Made by a program: the position numbers and the translations under genes. Under the pieces are notes generated by a model. The model did no database searches. It was not told where the DNA came from and saw nothing but the letters and a program-made list of their open reading frames with translations. Positions 47,261 through 64,000 of a DNA stretch of 64,000 nucleotides are shown here, one piece after another (the stretch's first letter is position 1; the number at the start of each line of letters is the position of its first letter). This DNA is from Limanda limanda. Its lineage: Eukaryota > Chordata > Actinopteri > Pleuronectiformes > Pleuronectidae. The DNA is taken from positions 13,717,239 to 13,781,238 of the forward strand of contig NC_083648.1 in NCBI RefSeq assembly GCF_963576545.1, read 5' to 3'.

Positions 47261-49156
47261 TTCAAAATACTCCAGAATACGTACATTTCACCACTTTCTA
47301 ATTTTCTGCAAAGTTTGTTAAGTATTTGAGCAGTATTAAGCCCTCAAAAAGCCCCTTCTTTTGCCTTAAAAATAAGAATAATCATTCGAAATTCAATAGG
47401 GCCTAATAAAGTAAATCTCAGCTTCACAATTAAAGACCTTTGAATCCTCAATACATTTGATATAACATGAGAATCAGTGTCGGTTTGATTTGAATACATG
47501 TTTGTAATTGTGGCTTTGACTCATTTAAGTTTCCTTTATGTAGCCAGTAGCTTTTTAATTGTGTTCAAACTGCATGTATTGTTATTAAGCTACCCTCAAA
47601 AAAAGTGTTTGCATTTAGCTGCATCAACAACACTGACACCTATTTCTGGCCTGTACTGTAATTATAAACGAGCCTGTGAATGACTTTGTCTTTTGCAGAC
47701 TCATGAGCATACGAAGTGAAAATATTGTTGATCCTTTGTCTCGGGCATCCTCCCTCCCTCTCTGCCTGCCTCTTTTTTTTGGCCTGTTGTTTTTTAGGTA
47801 CGGGCCTGAGCCACTGGGACTCCACTTGTTTCTCTTCTCTCGTCGTCCCAGGGAGAGAACGAGGGAACTCCTACCCAGAAGTGGGGCGTTCAGCTCTACT
47901 CATTAAAAATAATTGGTCTCAGCTCAATTAAGGCTCAGTGATGCCGCTTTGATCCAGGCGGCTCTCTGTGTTTTATCTGTGTCTTTTACATTGAAATGAA
48001 CTGTTCCGAGTTGGCATGTATTGGGTAAATTGGTTCTGCTGTGTTTATTTCCAGAAGAAGGGGAGGGAGGGGGGGGGGGTAATAGGAGCTATACTCGGGA
48101 AAAGATTATACACGTTTGAATGAAACGGGCTTTGATGGTTAAAGAGGCTGACATCAAACCTTCTGGTCTCCGCTGCGGCACCTTGCGAGACGGTCCGTCG
48201 TCCCGAGACGACAGAGACGGATCACTTTACTTTCTCTCTTCCCCCCTGCTCTCTGTGATTTGTTGCTCCTGGCTTCTCCTGTTTGCAGATGAGTACCGCA
48301 AGGGATACTGCGAGCGAACACGCCGATACCAAAGAGACACAAGACACATAAAAGTTCATGCACAGTGCACACATGCACCCACTCTCCCAGCCACATGCCC
48401 ACACGTCCACTCACACAGGCTGTATTTCTCACGCTCACACACGCTCACCGTCACTTTATGGAAGAAGCTCTGCAGTATGAGCATGTTAATGTGCTGGCAG
48501 TGCTTCCTGACACAGAGGGAAGCTGTTCTCTTGAATCCGAATAGCCCAGGGACAGAAAAGGATACTAAGCCAAGCCTTGACTGCAGTTATGATCCAACAC
48601 TGCTTCTTTAATCATCCCCTTTCTCCTCCTCTTCCACCTCTCTTATTTCTCCGTCCTTGTTCTTTCTCAGTTTTCTAATCTCCGGTCCCTCTGCACATCT
48701 CCATCCATTTCTCCTCAATCTAGCCCTCCTTCCCTGCACACTACATCCAACCTATTTCTCTCTTTTCTTTTCTGTCTTGTTGTAGGTTATCCGTGCAAGA
48801 GTTCCACAGTTCTACATGCATGCACAATACTGCACACACACAGTGGACATCAATGCATTTTTAATATCCACATTCAGTGGAGTTTTCCTCAGAAATGCCT
48901 CTAAGACATGCATTAATGCAGAGCCACCTAAACACACGGTCATCACTGCAGTTATTATGCAGATGTGCACACATAAGCATGTATGTGAAAACGTGCAAAA
49001 GCAATACACGAGTCATAGATGCATGCCTTGATGCCACACACATCTTTTTCCAAAGCACTTACGTTGGGAAAAATATGCTTTAATCAATGGTGTAACAATT
49101 GAAGGAACATTCGACACATACTGAAAATGATGAATGGATGTCTGTCAAGATTCTTG

Positions 49157-49162
49157 TTTATT
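49157..49162 (-). terminator. Candidate polyadenylation signal of the somatostatin-like gene
   Basis: The nearest AATAAA on the minus strand below the stop codon, about 660 nt downstream. Somatostatin mRNAs usually have shorter 3' UTRs, so a variant signal closer to the stop is quite possible. Confidence 0.25.
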
Positions 49163-49819
49163 ACTTTGCAGGTAGACCATGACGATTATTGGGAAAGATC
49201 AAACACACTGCGGGTTTCTATTACATTTAAAGTCTATGTGGATTTGTCAAAGGGAAGAACAGCCTCCTCTGCTGGAGCGAAAAAATGTGACAAAGTATAA
49301 AAGTACTTATTAAAGGGAGCCAGAACGTAACTGAATGCTATAAGGAATAAATGAATGAATGTTGGTTCATGTGTTTGACTTCGTAGAAACCACAGGACAG
49401 TGGAGCACAATTGGTGATGGAGCTCAGTGGTTCAGCTGTCGTGGCAATTTCTAGAATGACATTTGGCTTATCCCTCCCACTCTGGTTGGGGTTGTTACAA
49501 AGTCAAAGGTCAGGATCTTCTGATGAGATTGAGGCAACAATGCCTTAGTTAAAGCAATCAGGCAAAGATTCATTCAGTTGTACAGGATATAGCATGATCA
49601 AGGTTACATTGTATAAGAGTCAATCATGATCAATTTTTCCCTTACACAGCCCTCAGCAGCGATTGTTTAACCATCTCTTTGACGAACAGGACATGCAGGG
49701 TTCTGCAGAAGCTTTCCGATTGTGTGGGTCCTTAAATTAGTAATCGATGAAAGCATGAGAAGAGAACAAGAGACTTGAAATGGTTTGGCATTCAGTCCGG
49801 CACCTGAGGGAGAGCAAAG

Positions 49820-50618
49820 TTAGCAGGAAGCCCAGGATTTCCAGTAGAAGACTCTACAGCCGTATCTGCGACTTGCATTGCCTCTACCGAAGGCGCGTCG
49901 AACCTTCTGCTGTTGCTCGGTATCTTCGGGCCACTGGAGGGTATTTCCATTTTCAGCTTTGAAATATTCAGAGATCATATCTGCAAATGTCCGAGTCTTT
50001 GTATATTCCTATGGAACAAAATATTAAAAATAATGTGAAAAATTGTAAGGGAACAGACTGGAAACATCTAAAAACATTACCTCAATATGTATGTACGTTT
50101 CATATACCAAAGTTTACATTTCGCTTTTAACATTGGATTGTTGCCATGAAAGTAAATGTTGTGTAAGTACTCTGTTTGATCTGCACATTCCTGGAGGGAC
50201 AGCTCAGAGGAAAATCAATGAGAGAAAGACTGGTTCAGTATCTCTGAGAGAACCAGAAAAAATACTTTAAACAGATGAAGCAAAATAAGATATATGTGTA
50301 CAAATATGAACAAACTTTACATTTAAAAAAATCTATAGACCATCACATCCAGATGTATGGAACATAATCATAGCTGTGACCTGGAGACTGCTTTCAATCA
50401 ATGGGAGGATTTTGTGCTGTGCTCAGTATTAGGAACATGCATGCAGAAAGGTATTGAAGAAAATGAAGACATCTTACCTGCTTTTCTTGCAATCTCTTGA
50501 GCCATGACAACGAGTCTTGCAGCCGTTGCACGTCGCTAATTTCCTGCTCAATTTCCAGGTTTTTCGCTGCACATGATACAGAACACAGAAGGGCCAAAAT
50601 GCAGAAGATATAGGCCAT
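49820..50618 (-). CDS. Divergent preprosomatostatin-like peptide hormone precursor (2 exons, 109 aa)
   Basis: Exon 1 is 50618-50478 and exon 2 is 50008-49820, joined in phase 0 after a Gln codon (donor GTAAGA, acceptor CCATAG). Exon 1 gives a signal peptide, MAYIFCILALLCSVSC, with cleavage likely about residue 16-18, then a helical acidic propeptide ending LQEKQ. Exon 2 starts EYTKTRTFADMISEYFKAEN and ends SRR followed by YGCRVFYWKSWASC. The dibasic RR would release a 14-residue peptide with Cys3 and Cys14, as in somatostatin-14 ([14 protein letters not shown]). The Trp-Lys core of the receptor-binding turn is kept, while most neighbours differ. Gene structure, intron position (human GKQ then ELAKYF) and precursor length all fit somatostatin. 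Linkage to fgf12 and parl suggests a fish duplicate of the SST1 line such as sst4, but the paralogue cannot be named. It would act as a secreted peptide on somatostatin-type receptors; that is inferred. Confidence 0.85.
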
Positions 50619-50670
50619 CCTTAGTCAGAAAATCAAGCTTGGGTGCTTTTTTTTCTTGGGAAGACACCAC

Positions 50671-50677
50671 AACGTCA
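50671..50677 (-). promoter_or_regulatory. CRE-like half site TGACGTT in the somatostatin-like leader
   Basis: TGACGTT reads on the minus strand between the TATA box and the start codon. The mammalian SST gene has a full CRE upstream of its TATA box; here the position and sequence differ, so function is uncertain. Confidence 0.25.
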
Positions 50678-50717
50678 CTGCTGTGCACCCTAACAGAAGA
50701 ATACTCTGAGAGGACTA

Positions 50718-50724
50718 TTTTATA
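50718..50724 (-). promoter_or_regulatory. TATA box (TATAAAA) of the somatostatin-like gene
   Basis: CATATAAAATAG on the minus strand, 100 nt before the ATG, which predicts a 5' UTR of roughly 70 nt as in somatostatin genes. About 10 bp further upstream is TGACCTAG (50733-50740), a weak CRE variant in the place where SST carries its CRE. Confidence 0.55.
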
Positions 50725-50779
50725 TGTTGTACCTAGGTCAAAAAAAGGGAGGAGTATCCTGGTTATCTGCGTAAAGGCC

Positions 50780-53690
50780 CCAATCAGTGCACTGAGGCAT
50801 GTATTATGTAATTTACAGCTGTCATTAGGGGTGAGACAAAGGTCTAAATAAGGATGCTTTCACCAACCCGATGGTGTGACCATTTAAATAAACACACAGT
50901 AAAAGCACACTGTTGTAAAAGAAAAGGTCATCTTGACGTTGTCATTGGTAAAAGATCCCCTCTGCCTCCTCCTTTCAAGCCAAATCCCTGCACGAGAAAT
51001 GCTTTGTGCATTCAAGTAAAAATAAAAAATGAATGATGCACAAACACTGGGGAAACAATTATTTTATCAACCCTGCGCTGCAGTGAAATTGAATCAACGG
51101 GTAGAGCAGAGACACTGGGGCGTCCAGAGGCCATGAAGGTCACTTGATCATTTGTTACACCCTCATGAGTTTGGTCTCTTTGCATCTGTGCATCTCTTTA
51201 ATGAGATTTCTGCTCTGTTTAACTTTACAGTTCTACTGCATCCGAATCGAGAGGCGTTTTAATGAGTTTGTTATGGTACATGCTGTAAACGTGCAGCCGC
51301 ATTACATGGAAAAATGTGGTAATTTTCTTTTTTTATGTTTATAAGGCATATGCCAGGGTTTTATTACGGTACAGTGTTTTTAATTCAGATGAATGCAAAG
51401 CCTAATTGAGTCTATAGAAGTGCACATTGTGAGTTAAATTTTATGGAAAATGGGAAAAAAAAAGCATGTATTCTGCACCTCTCCTTCTCCTTCCCTCTGT
51501 TTCTCCTCAACACCACCAAGTGATAAGCCGTCTCATGGTCAGATGCACAAGCCAAAGGCAGCAAAGACTATTAGGTTTAATAAACACAAAATTCACTAAT
51601 AAATCTCCGGTATATTTATGGCGATCAGTGTTAATTATGTAAAGCCTCTATGTAAAGGAGCAGGTTAAGACAGATTAATGATTGTATAAAATGAGCAAAT
51701 TAAATCTTTTCTCATTATACATTGTGACAAATACAATAAAAGACATGATTGAATACCAGTTGTTTCCAGATCATTTTCACAGTATACAGCATTTAATATA
51801 TAGTTTGTATATTGCTTCATAAACCTGCATTATAACTTCATAAGTCACAAGAAATCACTTCATCTGTTATTGTTCAGGATTGAGATCTGACCTGGGGAAA
51901 ACAAATGTGCATTCAATGGAGCCAAAATACATTTAATACTTTGTAATCCACTTTTTCTTTTTTCTTTACTGTTTGATGCTATTCCGAGTTGGAGTCTATC
52001 CTCCAATGTGTGAAGCTAATCTGTAACAGAATCAGTGGAAATAGCTTTCTAGCACGTGTGTAGATACAAACCTAGAAGGACACGTCCTTCTAAAACAGGA
52101 GACGACCTTAAAGCGCATCAACCTCTCAACAAATCGCCATTTTAACGCAATTAGAGAGTTGTAGAAGCCGAATATAGCTGCCTAAACAATTAGTAAGTGC
52201 AGTGTCGGATGCAGAATAATCCTGTTAAGAAGGCTACAGAGAGCGCTTGACAGCAAGAGTGTTTCCATACATGCTGACAACTGTCTGCACCTGGCCATGT
52301 ATGACTTATCGAATTCAAGGTGGCATTCAAGAAGAGGCTGCTTCTCATACCTGCTATATCAGGACTCCCAGATGTTTTGAGATGCTGAGCCAAAAATGTC
52401 TAAATATGATTAAATCAGTGTGATACTTTTATTTATTATTATGACATCCTAGGTTTTTAATTCAGCTCTTCGTCAGCTGTTACATAAGCACACGAGGCAG
52501 AGTGTTATTTATGACCGCGAGCAGTCGATATCTGGGATTAATCTGCGAGCCAAAAAGAAACAGTTTGTGTTTGTGGACATTATTGCGCTTATTTGCATCG
52601 AGCTCCATTGGGATGTATTGATCACGGTGGCAGATATGGATGAGCGAGCGTGAAGGACTGTTCCTCTGAGGTTTATTGCTCCAGTGATAGTTCTCTGAGT
52701 GGAAAATGTGGAGGAATAATATGCTGAGGGAAATCAAGATTCATAGTTTTCTTTATTTATTTGTGGATGGAAATAGATGGATTACATATTCATTACGTTT
52801 TTGATAATGGATTCTTTCAATTCATGGTTACAATTTGGAATCATTGGCCAAAACACTATATCACAAAATATGCATTATTACTCCTCATTTGTATTTAATC
52901 TTAATACATTTTCCTTCTCTTGTTCATCTAGTAACACAAGTATGAGATAGTGACATTTGTTTGTCTCCATGCACCATTTAACATGCTGGAATTCAAAGGA
53001 ATGTCTTTTTAGAGTGAGGGAACAAATGACTCAGTGTTTGCATTTGGAAACAATTTCAAAGCAAGAGAAGGTCACATTTACGCCCACTTTCACTCCAGAT
53101 GGTTGAGGAACATTGGTGTCATTTGCTGTGACCTAATAGCTTCAACGTCATTGACTTGACGGCAGCCGCTTCTCAGGTCACTTAGAGCGAAGTAGCAAAC
53201 ATGTCATTGACATCACTGAGTGGACGGGAGTGGAAGGCTTTTGTTTGTTTTTTAATCAAAAAGATCTTTTGTTATCACATGGTGCTACATGACATTTTAT
53301 CAGTTAAGGTAAACACCGTAACAGATGGCTTGTTTTCAATATGTTAGAACGTTTTTTTAAAATATTAATACTAATAGCATGTTAGAAAAATATGTTGGGT
53401 GAAGCATTTAAAGTAAAACACTCAAAGTAAAAAATAAAGCATTTACAATCCAGAAAAAGATAATATGTAAAAACTAAATAGGATACAGTGCAGCTGTTGC
53501 TACGAGTACCTTTTCCACTGCCATAATTAGTTGTTATTCAGCCTAAAAATGTATTAATTACTTTCCAGTGGCAAACTACAGCATCCATAAAATATCATGG
53601 ATCACTAAATGTTTCATTAAATTTAATATTCACTATTTTCAGAGCTTATATAACTGCCATCATAGATGATTGGCTATTTGGTTGAAGAAT
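50780..53690. other. Intergenic region between the somatostatin-like gene and the collagen gene
   Basis: AT-rich sequence without microsatellites of note and without a supported exon. The part around 52470-52660, with ATTATTGCGCTTATTTGCATCGAGC (octamer-type ATTTGCAT inside), is unusually complex for an AT-rich gap and could be a conserved regulatory element. Confidence 0.5.
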
Positions 53691-53698
53691 GTTTTCCA

Positions 53699-53704
53699 TT
53701 TATT
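53699..53704 (-). terminator. Candidate polyadenylation signal of the collagen IV gene
   Basis: AATAAA on the minus strand 86 nt beyond the stop codon. If used, the 3' UTR is only about 100 nt and contains the perfect hairpin at 53723-53760. Confidence 0.5.
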
Positions 53705-53722
53705 GGAAAAGGATCGGATAGG

Positions 53723-53760
53723 TATGATAAATGTGAGAGTTCCCTCTCACATTTATCATA
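53723..53760 (-). other. Perfect 17-bp inverted repeat with 4-nt loop in the collagen 3' UTR
   Basis: TATGATAAATGTGAGAG and its exact reverse complement are separated by four bases. In the mRNA sense the loop reads GGAA, a GNRA-type tetraloop closed by GAG/CUC. It lies 30 nt after the stop codon and 19 nt before the AATAAA. Confidence 0.9.
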
Positions 53761-53789
53761 TTTTAGATGACATTGAAAATCAGTTGTTG

Positions 53790-63929
<10,140 letters not shown>

Positions 63930-64000
63930 CTGTTAGCTATAAGCAACACAAAAAATGATGTCAAGGGTTTACTCTTTACTGTTTCAATATATTCTCACTA

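Larger units (their letters stand above)
44881..49156. other. Intergenic region between fgf12 and the somatostatin-like gene
   Basis: No supported coding exon. A GAG-rich run at 45255-45285, teleost repeat fragments at 45598-45830 and 46735-47260, a G-run at 48069-48080 and C/T-rich tracts near 48610-48780 were noted. The open frame at 48120-48611 has no recognisable domain, and its amino-acid composition looks random. Confidence 0.55.

Noticed and set aside
48120..48611. A 163-residue frame on the plus strand upstream of the somatostatin-like gene
   Set aside because: No domain, no signal peptide, and the sequence includes simple CA-rich stretches. It is most likely chance.
49820..50618. 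Urotensin II or a chemokine as alternatives for the small secreted gene
   Set aside because: Urotensin II ends in a short Cys-Phe-Trp-Lys-Tyr-Cys ring with six residues between chain ends, and chemokines have four spaced Cys. The Cys-X10-Cys ending, RR site and two-exon phase-0 plan fit somatostatin.

Overview
The window is nuclear DNA of a ray-finned fish. The genes have many small GT-AG exons, the introns and gaps are crowded with (CA)n, (CT)n, (ATCT)n and (CTCTC)n microsatellites, and there are decayed copies of repeat families that I associate with teleost genomes. A percomorph is my best guess; the species cannot be fixed from the sequence. Four protein-coding genes can be assembled exon by exon with continuous reading phase.

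Layout: (1) 464-4100, minus: parl, the mitochondrial inner-membrane rhomboid protease, complete in ten exons (386 codons before the stop). (2) 8153-42284, plus: fgf12, an intracellular fibroblast growth factor homologous factor. It has three alternative first exons (8153, 14899, 21463), all ending in the same phase, and four shared exons (26290, 31088, 41263, 42169); the 3' UTR probably runs to about 44.9 kb. (3) 49820-50618, minus: a two-exon gene for a 109-residue secreted precursor ending in a dibasic site and a 14-residue Cys-X10-Cys peptide, YGCRVFYWKSWASC. Its architecture is that of preprosomatostatin but the hormone is strongly diverged. (4) 53790-63929, minus, running off the right edge: the C-terminal three quarters of a type IV collagen alpha chain, best matched to alpha-3, in 31 consecutive exons with the full NC1 domain.

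The gene neighbourhood makes evolutionary sense: PARL, SST and FGF12 all lie on human 3q27-q28. An FHF gene beside a collagen IV gene recalls FGF14 with COL4A1/A2 and FGF13 with COL4A5/A6. The genes do not form a functional unit. PARL acts in mitochondria, FGF12 on sodium channels and in the nucleus, the somatostatin-like peptide as a secreted signal, and the collagen in basement membrane.

The points most worth a second look are the divergent somatostatin-family gene; the third fgf12 first exon, which resembles the FGF14 1B leader and sits beside opposed (CT)n/(GA)n arrays; an RGDS-containing tail after the collagen NC1 domain; a perfect 17-bp hairpin with a GGAA loop in the collagen 3' UTR; and a pentanucleotide array placed against the acceptor of the last fgf12 exon. 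Nothing prokaryotic, viral or CRISPR-like was seen. Many long open frames here are only translated microsatellites.
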